37,611 bases of DNA from Chloroflexota bacterium (lineage in GTDB: Bacteria; Chloroflexota; Dormibacteria; Dormibacterales; Dormibacteraceae), in contig VBIU01000035.1 of assembly GCA_005880945.1 (NCBI GenBank), forward strand, positions 1 to 37,611, read 5' to 3'. Shown here in pieces: positions 13,155 through 21,667 of this stretch. The notes under the pieces were generated by a model. The model ran no database searches. It saw only the letters and a program-made list of their open reading frames with translations, and had not been told where the DNA came from. The position numbers were made by a program, and so were the translations under genes. Numbering within the stretch: position 1 is the first letter of the stretch; every line of letters begins with the position of its first letter.

Positions 13155-14116
13155 GGGGTGCCGAGCAGTTTAGCCACCGTCTGCAGATTCGCGTTGCCGC
13201 CGCTGAGGATCAAGCCGGTCGGCCTGTCGCTCGGAAGCTTGCCTGCCACGTACGCCGCCAGGGGCAGCGCGCCGGTCGGCTCGAGCGCGATGTGCAGCCG
13301 GGTCCATGCGACCCGCACGGCGGTCGCGATCTCCTCCTCGGTGACGGTGACTATCTCGTCCACCAGCGCGTTCGCGAACATCACCTCGAAGGTCCGCGCC
13401 CCGATCGCGGTCGTCCGGACTCCATCCGCAATCGTGTTCGGCGCCGCGGGTAGGCTGCGGATGGTGCCTGCCTTCGAGCTCTGGTAAGCGTCGTCGGCTA
13501 CGACCGGCTCCACCCCGATCACCGTCATCGAGGGGCGGCTGCTCTTCGCCGCGATGGCGCTGCCGGACAGCAGTCCGCCTCCGCCGACTGGCGCTGCGAT
13601 GACCTCGATTCCCGGTTCGTCCGCGAGCATCTCCGCGGCCGCCGTGCCTTGGCCGTGGATCACATCCCAGTCGTCAAACGGATGCACGAGCGTGAAGCCC
13701 CGCTCGGCCATGACCTCCCGCAAGCGCTGCTCGCGGTTCGCGAAGGTGATGCCCTGCTGGATCACCTCGGCTCCCAACGCCCGCGTCGCGGCGACCTTGG
13801 CCGGATTGGCGTCCTCGGGGATGAGGATCAGCGCTGGGATGCCCACGGTACGGGCCGCCAGGGCCACCGCCTGCGCGTGGTTGCCTGAGCTGACGGCGAT
13901 CACGCCGATCGGATGAGGATCGCGCGCCATCAGCGAGAGGACCGCGTTGAACGCCCCCCGGACTTTGAACGACCCCGTCACCTGGAAGCATTCTGCCTTC
14001 AGGCGAAGCGCCGGGTCGAGATCGGTGGTGAGCGTGGGAGTGCGCCGGACGTAGGGCTTTATCCGACCGGCAGCTTTCAGGACCTCGGCGCTGTGAGCCT
14101 CGACGAACCCGCTCAA
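13151..14116 (-). CDS. Threonine dehydratase/serine racemase-like PLP enzyme
   Basis: A 321-residue fold type II PLP enzyme, probably deaminating threonine or serine to a 2-oxo acid. TGSFKVRGAFNAV carries the Schiff-base lysine (near residue 51). VSSGNHAQAVALAA binds the substrate carboxylate. VGGGGLLSG is the glycine loop for the phosphate. SGGNANLQ near the C-terminus is the usual closing motif. There is no ACT regulatory domain, so it fits the short catabolic (TdcB-like) type or a serine racemase rather than the biosynthetic IlvA. The TTG start overlaps the exporter stop (TTGA) and the 3' end overlaps the CBS gene, so it lies in a tight operon. Confidence 0.87.
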   Translation of the reverse strand: MSGFVEAHSAEVLKAAGRIKPYVRRTPTLTTDLDPALRLKAECFQVTGSFKVRGAFNAVLSLMARDPHPIGVIAVSSGNHAQAVALAARTVGIPALILIPEDANPAKVAATRALGAEVIQQGITFANREQRLREVMAERGFTLVHPFDDWDVIHGQGTAAAEMLADEPGIEVIAAPVGGGGLLSGSAIAAKSSRPSMTVIGVEPVVADDAYQSSKAGTIRSLPAAPNTIADGVRTTAIGARTFEVMFANALVDEIVTVTEEEIATAVRVAWTRLHIALEPTGALPLAAYVAGKLPSDRPTGLILSGGNANLQTVAKLLGTP

Positions 14117-15045
14117 GCCACTGCCTTCTCAGGCTCGGAGCGCTGACGGCTCGCCACGCCCCTGCCGACGTTGGTGAGCACGATCCCGGCGAGGATGACC
14201 ACCATGCCGGCCACGATGGGGACTGTCACAGCCTCGTGGAGGATGGTGACGCCCCAGAAAACGGCAGTCAGCGGAATCAGGAGGGTCACACCAGACCCTC
14301 GCACCGGGCCAAGCGAGTTGAGGACGTAGTAGTAGAGCACGCCCGCGACGCCAGAGCCGGCGATGCCCAGCGCCAGAACTGCTGCAATCGATTTCAACTC
14401 CAGGTGGACGCTTGGCAGCGTCGGCGCGGCGAGCGGGAGCACCAGCAAGGCGGTCATCGCGAGCTGGCCGATGTTGGCCTCGTACACATTCATGCCGCGC
14501 AACCTGCGCCGCTGGTAAAGAGCCGCGACCGCGTAGGACGCCGACGCCAGAAGCACCGCCAAAGTGCCGATGACGTCACCTCGAAGGCCACCTGCCGTGA
14601 GGTCCGGCAGGACCAGGATGACCACTCCCGCCAGTCCTATCAAGACGCCTGCGTAGTTGAGGAGGCTCGGGCGCTCGCTCGGAATGACCCAGAAGACGAG
14701 GATCGCCGCAAACAAGGGCGTCGTCGCGTTCAGGATGCTGGCCAGTCCGCTCGAGATTCGCTCTTCGCCCCAGGCGATCGCGACCCACGGCAGAACGCCT
14801 CCGGTGATCGCCATGATGGCGAATGGCAGAAGGCGCTTCTTCCAGTCGACCGGGATCAGGCGGCGGTGGGTTGCGGCCATGATCGCGGCGAGCGCGAGGA
14901 GGCCGGTGCTCGAGCGGATCAGCACGAGCACTGTCGGGCTCATGTCTTGAACCGCGACCTTGATGAAGAGGAACGAGGCGCCCCAGATCAAAGCGATCGC
15001 GGCGAAAGCCACGTACGGGAGCCATCCGCGGCGGGAATCAGACAC
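14113..15045 (-). CDS. EamA/DMT-family transporter
   Basis: A 310-residue inner-membrane protein with about ten hydrophobic segments in two EamA repeats. The first repeat opens with VAFAAIALIWGASFLFIKVA and the second with GTLAVLLASASYAVAALYQR. GVAGVLYYYVLNSLGP and PLTAVFWGV are common DMT signatures. These carriers usually export amino acids or other metabolites; with threonine dehydratase and an aminotransferase next to it, amino-acid efflux is a fair guess. The GTG start lies 8 bases inside the end of dtd, and the stop overlaps the dehydratase start. Confidence 0.88.
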   Translation of the reverse strand: MSDSRRGWLPYVAFAAIALIWGASFLFIKVAVQDMSPTVLVLIRSSTGLLALAAIMAATHRRLIPVDWKKRLLPFAIMAITGGVLPWVAIAWGEERISSGLASILNATTPLFAAILVFWVIPSERPSLLNYAGVLIGLAGVVILVLPDLTAGGLRGDVIGTLAVLLASASYAVAALYQRRRLRGMNVYEANIGQLAMTALLVLPLAAPTLPSVHLELKSIAAVLALGIAGSGVAGVLYYYVLNSLGPVRGSGVTLLIPLTAVFWGVTILHEAVTVPIVAGMVVILAGIVLTNVGRGVASRQRSEPEKAVA

Positions 15046-15505
15046 GCGTCGGCCAGTCGTCGGATGAGAGCACGAGCGTGACCGGGCCGTCGTTTTCGAT
15101 CCCGACCGTCATGACTGCACCAAAGCTGCCCGTCTTCGTGTCTATTCCACGCTCGCGGAAGCGCTGCACGAATGCGAGGTACAGGTCCTCGGCGCGTTTC
15201 GGGTCGCCGGCGCCGAGAAGGCTCGGCCGGCGCCCACGGCTCATGTCCGCGAAAAGGGTGAACTGCGACACGATCAGCGCCGCACCGCCAACGTCGACGA
15301 GGCTTAGGTTCATCCTTCCCGCGTCGTCCGCGAAAACGCGCAGATCGATCACCTTGTCCGCCAGGCGCCGGATGGTCGCATCGTCGTCATCAGACCCCGC
15401 ACCCACCAACAACACGAAGCCGAGACCGATGGTTGCAGACCGCTTTTCTTGCGCCTCGTCCCAGGTGACCGAGCCGGACGTCACACGCTGGACGACCAAT
15501 CTCAT
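15038..15505 (-). CDS. dtd: D-aminoacyl-tRNA deacylase
   Basis: A 155-residue cytosolic enzyme that removes D-amino acids (and glycine) wrongly attached to tRNA. MRLVVQRVTSGSVTW is the standard N-terminus and fixes the ATG at 15505. VSQFTLFAD (near residue 80) and TGSFGAVMTVGIENDGPVT (near 130) are the two signature motifs; the latter includes the cross-subunit Gly-Pro-like region. Length is normal. No Shine-Dalgarno is obvious. It stands 151 bp downstream of accA on the same strand, with two hairpins between, so it may start a second operon with the exporter and the amino-acid enzymes. Confidence 0.93.
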   Translation of the reverse strand: MRLVVQRVTSGSVTWDEAQEKRSATIGLGFVLLVGAGSDDDDATIRRLADKVIDLRVFADDAGRMNLSLVDVGGAALIVSQFTLFADMSRGRRPSLLGAGDPKRAEDLYLAFVQRFRERGIDTKTGSFGAVMTVGIENDGPVTLVLSSDDWPTRV

Positions 15506-15528
15506 ATCAGGTGCAGGGGTGGCTGGCA

Positions 15529-15547
15529 GGCCGGGTTTACCCCGGCC
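15529..15547. repeat. GGCCGGG/CCCGGCC hairpin upstream of dtd
   Basis: A perfect 7-bp stem with a 5-base loop. It is the second half of the composite element described for 26453-26515, in the same order relative to the GGGGACCCC tract. Confidence 0.6.
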
Positions 15548-15617
15548 GTCACCCAGTCGTTCATCTTCCAAACGCCTCCATACGTGGTTGGGAGGGTGGG
15601 GGTCCTCATTTGGGGTC

Positions 15618-15634
15618 CCCACGCGAAGCGTGGG
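15618..15634. repeat. CCCACGC hairpin with triloop, 3' of accA
   Basis: A 7-bp perfect stem with a 3-base loop 22 bp after the accA stop. On the minus strand it runs straight into GGGGACCCC. It has no T-run, so it is not a standard terminator. The match with 26453-26471 suggests a dispersed palindromic repeat. Confidence 0.6.
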
Positions 15635-15656
15635 AGGGCCTCTTCCCCCGCGCTTT

Positions 15657-16514
15657 TTAGATTTTTGGGCCGAATTGCGGCTCCGCGCGGATCAGGGAGT
15701 CGATGTAGCGGAACCTTTCGTAGCGGTGCTGCAGCAGCTCCTCGGTCGGCTGCGCCAGCAGCTGCAGCAGGTGGCGTTGCAGGGCCTCATCCAGAGCGAT
15801 GGCAGTGGCTTCGTAGTCGGCGCGGGCGCTGCCTTCCGGCTCGGTCACCACCTCTTCGACGACTCCCATCGCGAGCAGGTCGCGCGAGGTGAGCTGGAGC
15901 TGCTCGGCCGCCTCCACCTTGCGCGTGTTGTCGCGCCAGACGATCGAAGCGGCGGCTTCCGGCGACGCAACGGAGTAGATCGAGTTCTCGAGCATGATCA
16001 CACGGTCGGCGACGCCCATTCCCAGCGCCCCGCCGCTCCCACCTTCGCCGATGACAGCCGCGACGATGGGGACCGGGATCCGGAACCATTCCATGATCGC
16101 CCGGGCAATCGCGGCGGCGATGCCACGCTCCTCGGCACCGGCGCCTGGATACGCGCCTGGGGTGTCGATCAGGCAGACGATCGGGAAGTTGAACTTCGCG
16201 GCGTGCTGCGCAAGGCGTATGGCTTTGCGGTAGCCCTCGGGATGCATCATTCCCCAGTTCCGCGCCACGCGCTCCTTGAGGCTCCGGCCCTTCTGGTGTC
16301 CGAGGAACATCGTCGTGCGCCCGTGCCAGGTGCCGATGCCGCCGGCCAAGGCCGGGTCGTCGCCTGACAGGCGGTCGCCGTGCAGCTCGATGAAGTCCGG
16401 CGCCATTCGCCTGATGTAGTCCAGCGAATAAGGCCGGTCCGGATGACGGGCCAGCTCGACCACCTGCCAGACAGTGAGCGTCGTCTCCTCCGGCCGGCGG
16501 CCGTGTCGCGTCAT
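15657..16514 (-). CDS. accA: Acetyl-CoA carboxylase carboxyltransferase, alpha subunit
   Basis: A 285-residue subunit that with AccD moves the carboxyl group from biotin to acetyl-CoA to make malonyl-CoA. Family marks include ARHPDRPYSLDYI, HGDRLSGDDPALAGGIG, GMMHPEGYRKAIRL, LIDTPGAYPGAGAEERG (the crotonase-like oxyanion region) and IGEGGSGGALGMGVAD. It is about 30 residues shorter at the N-terminus than the E. coli protein, as in many Gram-positive AccA. The ATG overlaps the accD stop (ATGA). It is the last gene of the fab-acc operon. The biotin carrier and carboxylase genes (accB, accC) are not in the window. Confidence 0.95.
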   Translation of the reverse strand: MTRHGRRPEETTLTVWQVVELARHPDRPYSLDYIRRMAPDFIELHGDRLSGDDPALAGGIGTWHGRTTMFLGHQKGRSLKERVARNWGMMHPEGYRKAIRLAQHAAKFNFPIVCLIDTPGAYPGAGAEERGIAAAIARAIMEWFRIPVPIVAAVIGEGGSGGALGMGVADRVIMLENSIYSVASPEAAASIVWRDNTRKVEAAEQLQLTSRDLLAMGVVEEVVTEPEGSARADYEATAIALDEALQRHLLQLLAQPTEELLQHRYERFRYIDSLIRAEPQFGPKI

Positions 16515-17338
16515 GGGTAGATCTCCAGCAGGTGGGCCAGCAGGCGGCGGAGCTCGGGCCGCGCGACCACCATGTCGACCTGGCCGCGCGCGAGCTGAAA
16601 GTCAGCGCTCTGGAAGCCGGCCGGGAGGTCCGCGTAGGTCGCCTGCTTGATCACGCGCGGTCCAGTGAATCCGATCGCGGCGCCAGGCTCGGCGATGTTG
16701 ATGTCGGCCAGCAAGGCGAGTGAGGCGGCAGTGCCTCCGAAGGTCGGATCGGTGAGCACTGAGAAGAACGGCACCCGCGCCGCATCGAGCCTCCCGACGG
16801 CGGCGTTGACTTTGGCCATCTGCATGAGCGCCAGCACGCCCTCCTGCATCCGGGCGCCACCCGACGCGGAGACGAGCACGTACGGCAAGCCCGATGCGGC
16901 GGCCTGCTCCATGCCTCGCGCGAGACGCTCGCCGGCGACGATTGACAGCGTGCCGCCGACGAATCGAAAGTCGAACACCGCGAGCCACACGGCGCGTCCG
17001 CCAAGGGTGCACGTCCCGGTGCGAACCGCTTCGTTCAGGCCCTCGTCGCGCAGCTGCTCGAGGGTCTCCTGGTACGGCTTGGGCACCTTCCAGTTCAACA
17101 GGTCGTGGGACCTGACGTCGCCGTAACGCTCCTTCCACGAGCCGCGATCCGCGATGAGCGCGATCCAGGCGTCGCCGCCAAGCCTGAAGTGATGGCCGCA
17201 CTCGCACACGTAGGTGTGTCGCCGGAGCTCTTCGTGGTCCAGGCCCACCCCACAACCGGGACAGTTCGTGGGAAGCGGGATCGGCGGCAGCTTCCCGCCG
17301 GCGATGCGCACCTCGGTGGGCTTCTTGGAGGCGACCAT
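16511..17338 (-). CDS. accD: Acetyl-CoA carboxylase carboxyltransferase, beta subunit
   Basis: A 275-residue partner of AccA. The N-terminal zinc ribbon is seen as CPGCG (about residue 26) and CECGHHF (about 47), four cysteines in all. WKERYGDVRSHDLLNW follows. The catalytic domain has GRAVWLAVFDFRFVGGTLS, SASGGARMQEG and LTDPTFGGTAASLALLADI. The ATG at 17338 was chosen because MVASKKPTEVRIAGGKLPPI is a normal short lead-in and its A overlaps the fabG stop (TGATG). Upstream codons belong to fabG. Confidence 0.95.
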   Translation of the reverse strand: MVASKKPTEVRIAGGKLPPIPLPTNCPGCGVGLDHEELRRHTYVCECGHHFRLGGDAWIALIADRGSWKERYGDVRSHDLLNWKVPKPYQETLEQLRDEGLNEAVRTGTCTLGGRAVWLAVFDFRFVGGTLSIVAGERLARGMEQAAASGLPYVLVSASGGARMQEGVLALMQMAKVNAAVGRLDAARVPFFSVLTDPTFGGTAASLALLADINIAEPGAAIGFTGPRVIKQATYADLPAGFQSADFQLARGQVDMVVARPELRRLLAHLLEIYP

Positions 17339-18066
17339 CACAGAGATAGTCCGCCATCGACCGCGATCACCTGGCCGGTGATGAAGCCGGCCTGCTCCGA
17401 GCACAGGAACGCAACCATTCCCGCAACATCGTCGGCAGTTCCCTCACGTTTGATCGGGGTCGCCTTGACCAGCTCCTCGACCATCGCGTCAGTCAGCGAT
17501 CCCGAGGTGAGCTCGGTGCGCACGTAGCCCGGTGCGACGGCATTGCATGTGATGTTTCGCGAACCGTACTCGCGCGCCACGGACTTTGTGAAACCGATGA
17601 GCCCCGCTTTCGCCGCCGCGTAGTTGGACTGGCCGGCGTTGCCGGTCAGGCCGACGATCGAGGAGATGTTCACGATCCTGCCCCATCGAGCGCGCATCAT
17701 CCCGGACATGATGGCGGCCTTCGTCGTTGCGAAGGCGGACATCAGGTCGGTGCGGATGAGCTCCTCCCAATCCGCGGGCGACATCTGGATCAGCAGCTTG
17801 TCGCGCACCGCGCCGGCGTTGTTGACGAGGATGTCGACCCGCCCGATCGCCTTCACCATAGCTTCCACCTGACCAGGATCGCCAACGTCGGCCTGGTGCG
17901 CGCTCCCGCCGGGCAGCGAAGCGGCCGTCTCTTCTGCAGCCGCCTTGTCGGAGCGGTAGTTCACCACCACCCGAGCACCCACCGCGCCGAGCGCCTGGCT
18001 GATGGCGCGGCCGATCCCTTTGCCTCCGCCGGTGACCAGGGCGGTCTTGCCTGAGAGGTCGGTCAC
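17338..18066 (-). CDS. fabG: 3-oxoacyl-ACP reductase
   Basis: A 242-residue short-chain dehydrogenase that reduces 3-oxoacyl-ACP with NADPH in fatty acid elongation. ALVTGGGKGIGRAI binds the cofactor. ILVNNAGAVRD, the Ser of NISSIVGLTGNAGQ and the catalytic YAAAK (Tyr-x-x-x-Lys) follow. NAVAPGYVRTEL and VIAVDGGLSL close the protein as is typical of FabG. GTG (VTDLSGK) overlaps the fabD stop (GTGA). The fab-operon context makes FabG the clear choice over other SDRs. Confidence 0.94.
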   Translation of the reverse strand: MTDLSGKTALVTGGGKGIGRAISQALGAVGARVVVNYRSDKAAAEETAASLPGGSAHQADVGDPGQVEAMVKAIGRVDILVNNAGAVRDKLLIQMSPADWEELIRTDLMSAFATTKAAIMSGMMRARWGRIVNISSIVGLTGNAGQSNYAAAKAGLIGFTKSVAREYGSRNITCNAVAPGYVRTELTSGSLTDAMVEELVKATPIKREGTADDVAGMVAFLCSEQAGFITGQVIAVDGGLSL

Positions 18067-19013
18067 GCAGTCACCGGGTCCGCGAAGTCGATGAACAGCT
18101 CTTCTGCGTTCCACGTGTCGACGCCGGGGATGTGCTTGGCGGCGAGGCTGGCGAGCACGCGCCCGGGCCCGAGCTCGACCACCGTCCGCACCTCCATGGT
18201 GCGCATCGAGACCATCGTCCGCGCCCAGTCGACCTGGCGCAACATCTGGAGCCGGAGCTCCTCCTGCAGGCTCGCGACTGTGCGCATCGCTTCGCCCGAC
18301 GCGTTGGCCAGGACCGGGATCGAAGGGGCCTTTAGCGGGACCTTGTCGACGACCTTTCGAAACGCCGCCGCCGCTTTCTCCATCAGTGGAGTGTGCGCGG
18401 GCAGCGGGATGGTCAGGATGAGGGCGCGACGTGCGCCGGCCGCCAACGCGAGCGGCTCGGCAGCCTGCACCGCGGCGGTTTCGCCTGAGAGCACGAACTG
18501 GACGTCAGCGTTGCGGTTGGCGACCCACAGCCGGCCCTGGGCCGAGGCCTTGAGCCGGATCTCCTCGACCTGCGACTCGTCCAGCCCCACTATCGCGATC
18601 ATGCCCCCAGGCTGCTCGTGAGCGGACTGCGCCATGATCCTGCCGCGCTCCTTCACCACCAGGAGGGCTGTCTCCCAGGGGATGGAGCCGGCGGCAGCGA
18701 GAGCGGCGATCTCGCCGAGGCTGTGCCCCGCGGTGACCCTGACATTCTCGAGCCCATAGCTCTCTCGCCAGACTTCGTACGCTGCCCAGGACACAACCAT
18801 CACGCACGGCTGGATGATGTCGGTGCGGTTGAGCTCCTCGACCGGCCCCTCGAAGCAGAGCCGGCGGATGGGCATGTCGAGAACCTGCTCGGCGCGCTCG
18901 AAAGCGCGGCGGGCCGCCGGATAACGGTCATGTAGGTTCTTGCCCATCCCAGGCTTCTGCACGCCCTGGCCCGGAAACAGGAGCGCGATGGGACCTGTGA
19001 GCTTTACACCCAC
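18063..19013 (-). CDS. fabD: Malonyl-CoA:ACP transacylase
   Basis: A 316-residue enzyme that loads malonyl groups on ACP. IALLFPGQGVQKPGMG is the N-terminal motif. VTAGHSLGEIAALAAAG carries the nucleophilic serine in GHSLG (near residue 95). LTIPLPAHTPLM contains the partner histidine. VELGPGRVLASL is near the end. The start is GTG (VGVKLTGPIAL) 10 bases inside the end of fabH; the long frame further upstream is just fabH out of frame. Confidence 0.94.
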   Translation of the reverse strand: MGVKLTGPIALLFPGQGVQKPGMGKNLHDRYPAARRAFERAEQVLDMPIRRLCFEGPVEELNRTDIIQPCVMVVSWAAYEVWRESYGLENVRVTAGHSLGEIAALAAAGSIPWETALLVVKERGRIMAQSAHEQPGGMIAIVGLDESQVEEIRLKASAQGRLWVANRNADVQFVLSGETAAVQAAEPLALAAGARRALILTIPLPAHTPLMEKAAAAFRKVVDKVPLKAPSIPVLANASGEAMRTVASLQEELRLQMLRQVDWARTMVSMRTMEVRTVVELGPGRVLASLAAKHIPGVDTWNAEELFIDFADPVTA

Positions 19014-20041
19014 TTCAGGAGCGTAGCGCCCCACGTCAGGCCGGAGCCAAAACCCGCGAGCAGCACGTTGTCGCCGGTCTTGACGCGGCCTTTGCGGATC
19101 GCCTCCTCCAGCGCCAGCGGGATCGAGGCACTGGATGTATTGCCGTACTCGTCGATGTTGATGGCGACGCGATCGAGGGGCAGGCCGATGCGTCGGGCGG
19201 CGGCGTCGATGATTCGGAAGTTGGCCTGGTGAGGCACCCAGAGATCGATGTCTTCCATCGAGATCCCGGCCTCGTTGCATACCTCATTCGCCTGGCGGAT
19301 GAAGATGTCGACGGCGAACTTGAACACGTCGGGACCCTCCATCTCGATGATGGGTCGCGGGTCTTTGGCCGCGTAGGCGCCGAGCTCCTTGTTGCCGCAA
19401 GTCACCTGGAGGTAGCCGCGACCGTCGCTGCCGAGGCACCACGAGAGGAAGCCCGCACCTTCAGGGGCCGGCCGCACCACCGCGGCGCCGGCGCCGTCAC
19501 CGAAGATCACGGCAGTGCCGCGGTTCGAGTAATCGAGCATGCGCGACAGCACCTCGGCGCCGATCACAAGCACGTTGTCCGCACGTTCGGTCGCGATGAA
19601 GGAGTCTGCAGTCGCGAGCCCGTAGACGAAGCTGGTGCAGGCGGCGAGCATGTCCCATGCCACAGCGCCGGGGGCGTCGAGCTCGTCCTGGATGCGGCAC
19701 GCGATGGATGGAAACGGGCCGTCGGGGGATGAAGTGCCGACCAGGATCATGTCCAGGTCGTTGGCGGTGATGCCGGCTGAGTCGAGCGCGGCGCGAGCGG
19801 CCTTGGTCGCGAGCTCGAGCGTGGTCGTGCCCGGCTCCGCGATGTGACGGGTGCGAATGCCCGTCCGCTCGGTGATCCATTTGTCGGACGTGTCCATCAG
19901 CTTCTCTAGGTCGAAGTTGCTGACCACCTTCTCGGGCGCGTAGACGCCCATGCCGGCGATTCCGCTATGGCGGCCTTTGGTTTTGAACGAGCGGAGAGGA
20001 ACGGCTCCCGACCGGGTTCGATACGAGGTCGTTATAGCCAT
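19004..20041 (-). CDS. fabH: 3-oxoacyl-ACP synthase III
   Basis: A 345-residue initiating condensing enzyme. It joins an acyl-CoA primer to malonyl-ACP. MLAACTSFVYGLATA holds the catalytic cysteine, WVPHQANFRII the histidine and NIDEYGNTSSASIPLAL the asparagine. SDKWITERTGIRTRH is the FabH substrate-entry segment. An extra ~25 residues at the N-terminus (MAITTSYRTRSGAVPL onward) precede the usual start. The ATG follows GGAGG by 10 bases, 5 bp after the acpP stop, so the extension is probably real. Primer choice (straight or branched) cannot be read reliably. Confidence 0.94.
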   Translation of the reverse strand: MAITTSYRTRSGAVPLRSFKTKGRHSGIAGMGVYAPEKVVSNFDLEKLMDTSDKWITERTGIRTRHIAEPGTTTLELATKAARAALDSAGITANDLDMILVGTSSPDGPFPSIACRIQDELDAPGAVAWDMLAACTSFVYGLATADSFIATERADNVLVIGAEVLSRMLDYSNRGTAVIFGDGAGAAVVRPAPEGAGFLSWCLGSDGRGYLQVTCGNKELGAYAAKDPRPIIEMEGPDVFKFAVDIFIRQANEVCNEAGISMEDIDLWVPHQANFRIIDAAARRIGLPLDRVAINIDEYGNTSSASIPLALEEAIRKGRVKTGDNVLLAGFGSGLTWGATLLKWV

Positions 20042-20046
20042 GTCAT

Positions 20047-20304
20047 CTAGGCCTCCAGCCGCTCGGCGGTCTTCTGCTCCAGGAATTTCCAGAGATCGCC
20101 GATGACCTTCATCCTCTCGAGCTCCTCCTCGGGCAGCTCGACGTCGTACTTGTCCTCCACGGCGGCGATCAGCTCGACGAGGTCGAGCGAGTCGGCCGCG
20201 AGGTCCTTGGCGAAGCTCTTGTCGAGCTGGACCGCGCTCGGCTCGATGCCGAGGATCTCCGCGGCGAGATCCTGAAGTTCCTTGAAATCGAGGGGCGTTG
20301 CCAT
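20047..20304 (-). CDS. acpP: Acyl carrier protein
   Basis: An 85-residue acidic helical protein that carries growing acyl chains. DLAADSLDLVELIAAVEDKY contains the serine (DSL) that receives phosphopantetheine, and VELPEEELERMKVIGDLWKF is helix III-IV. The ATG follows TAGGAG by 8 bases and lies 10 bp after the fabF stop. The upstream frame is fabF in another phase. Confidence 0.95.
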   Translation of the reverse strand: MATPLDFKELQDLAAEILGIEPSAVQLDKSFAKDLAADSLDLVELIAAVEDKYDVELPEEELERMKVIGDLWKFLEQKTAERLEA

Positions 20305-20314
20305 CGGCAATCTC

Positions 20315-21574
20315 CTAGTTGGCCTGCGGGCCTTTGATGACGAGTGTCGCGTTGTGGCCGCCAAACCCGAATGAGTTCGACACCGCCACCTTGATGTCCG
20401 CCTTGCGGGCCTTGTTGGGCACGTAGTCCAGGTCGCATTCAGGGTCGGGGTCGTCGAGGTTGATCGTCGGCGGCAAGAGACCCCGGTCGAGCGCGAGGAT
20501 GCAAGCGGCCGCCTCGATGGCACCGGCAGCCCCGAGCAGATGACCATGCACTGACTTGGTCGAGCTCACGGCCAGCTTGTTCGCGTGGTCGCCGAAGACG
20601 GCCTTGATCGCCTTCGTCTCGGCGACGTCTCCCAGCTTGGTCGAGGTCCCGTGCGCGTTGATGTAGCCGACGTCGGTCAGCTCCACTCCGCTCTTCTCGA
20701 GCGCGCGGCGCATCGCGCGGATCGCGCCCTTGCCCTCCGGCTGTGGAGCGGTGAAGTGATACATATCGGCGCTCGCGCCGTAGCCTGCGATCTCGGCGAG
20801 GATTCTCGCGCCGCGCTTCTTGGCGTGCTCCATCTCCTCGAGCACGAGCATCACGGAGCCCTCGCCCATGACAAACCCGTCGCGGCCGAGGTCGAACGGC
20901 CGGCACGCTTTCTCCGGCTCCTCATTGCGCTCGCTGACGGCCTTGATCTGGCAGAAGGCGCCCATGGTGAGCGGCGTGATCGTCGCCTCGGAGCCCCCCG
21001 CGAGCATCGCTACCGCGTCGCCCCGCTTGATGATCTCCGATGCTTCGCCGATGCCGTGCGAGCCGGACGCGCAGGCGCTGACGATGGCGTAGTTCGGCCC
21101 GCCCGCCTGGCAGTGGATGGCGACGATGCCCGCCGCCATGTCCGCGATCATCATCGGCACCGTGAACGGGCTGATGCGCTTCGGCCCTCGCTCCATCAGT
21201 GCTGTGTGGCTCTTCTCGATCTCCTCCATCCCGCCGATGCCCGAGCTGACGATGACACCGACGTCGTCGGGGTCCATCTCGGCCGGATTGAGGCCGGCAT
21301 GCGCCAGGGCTTGTTTCGAGGCGCCCAGGGCGAACTGGCAGTAGCGCCCGATATGACGGGCGGTCTTCTTGTCCATGTAGTCCTCGGGGTTGAAGCCCTT
21401 GACCTCGCCCGCGATCTTGGTGTCGAAATTGGTGGTGTCGAAGTGGGTGATGCGGCCGATGCCGGAGACGCCCTCGACCATGTTCGACCAGACGGTCTCG
21501 AGATCGTTGCCGATCGGAGTGATGAAACCCATGCCGGTGACTGCCACGCGGCGACCGTTTGAGTTAGATGCCAT
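20315..21574 (-). CDS. fabF: 3-oxoacyl-ACP synthase II
   Basis: A 419-residue elongating condensing enzyme. VAVTGMGFITPIG is the N-terminal signature. IVSACASGSHGIGEA carries the active cysteine, YINAHGTSTKLGD the first histidine, SVHGHLLGAAGAIEA the second, and NSFGFGGHNATLV the glycine-rich C-terminal loop. Length is normal. It is the first gene of the fab-acc operon. The ATG lies 6 bases after TATCCT, so the mRNA may be leaderless. No enoyl-ACP reductase or dehydratase gene is in the operon. Confidence 0.95.
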   Translation of the reverse strand: MASNSNGRRVAVTGMGFITPIGNDLETVWSNMVEGVSGIGRITHFDTTNFDTKIAGEVKGFNPEDYMDKKTARHIGRYCQFALGASKQALAHAGLNPAEMDPDDVGVIVSSGIGGMEEIEKSHTALMERGPKRISPFTVPMMIADMAAGIVAIHCQAGGPNYAIVSACASGSHGIGEASEIIKRGDAVAMLAGGSEATITPLTMGAFCQIKAVSERNEEPEKACRPFDLGRDGFVMGEGSVMLVLEEMEHAKKRGARILAEIAGYGASADMYHFTAPQPEGKGAIRAMRRALEKSGVELTDVGYINAHGTSTKLGDVAETKAIKAVFGDHANKLAVSSTKSVHGHLLGAAGAIEAAACILALDRGLLPPTINLDDPDPECDLDYVPNKARKADIKVAVSNSFGFGGHNATLVIKGPQAN

Positions 21575-21580
21575 GACTCA

Positions 21581-21586
21581 AGGATA
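21581..21586 (-). promoter_or_regulatory. -10 element of the fab-acc operon, leaderless
   Basis: TATCCT on the minus strand ends 6 bases before the fabF ATG. No ribosome site is seen between them. Confidence 0.45.
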
Positions 21587-21641
21587 CGGACGCCAGGGCC
21601 TATTCCACACTGGCGCCGGGTGTGAAAACGAGCCGCCAGGT

Positions 21642-21658
21642 TTGGACACTGAGTCCAA
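21642..21658. promoter_or_regulatory. 17-bp palindromic operator candidate before fabF
   Basis: TTGGAC-N5-GTCCAA sits about 56-72 bp upstream of the predicted fabF -10 and 10 bp after the regulator stop. It is well placed for an activator site, and the adjacent FasR-like regulator is the obvious candidate. Confidence 0.45.
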
Positions 21659-21667
21659 GATCGAGGT

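Noticed and set aside
20585-21562. Plus-strand open frame of 325 codons opposite fabF
   Set aside because: It is the mirror of a highly conserved condensing-enzyme gene; its Asp/Arg-rich translation matches no family.
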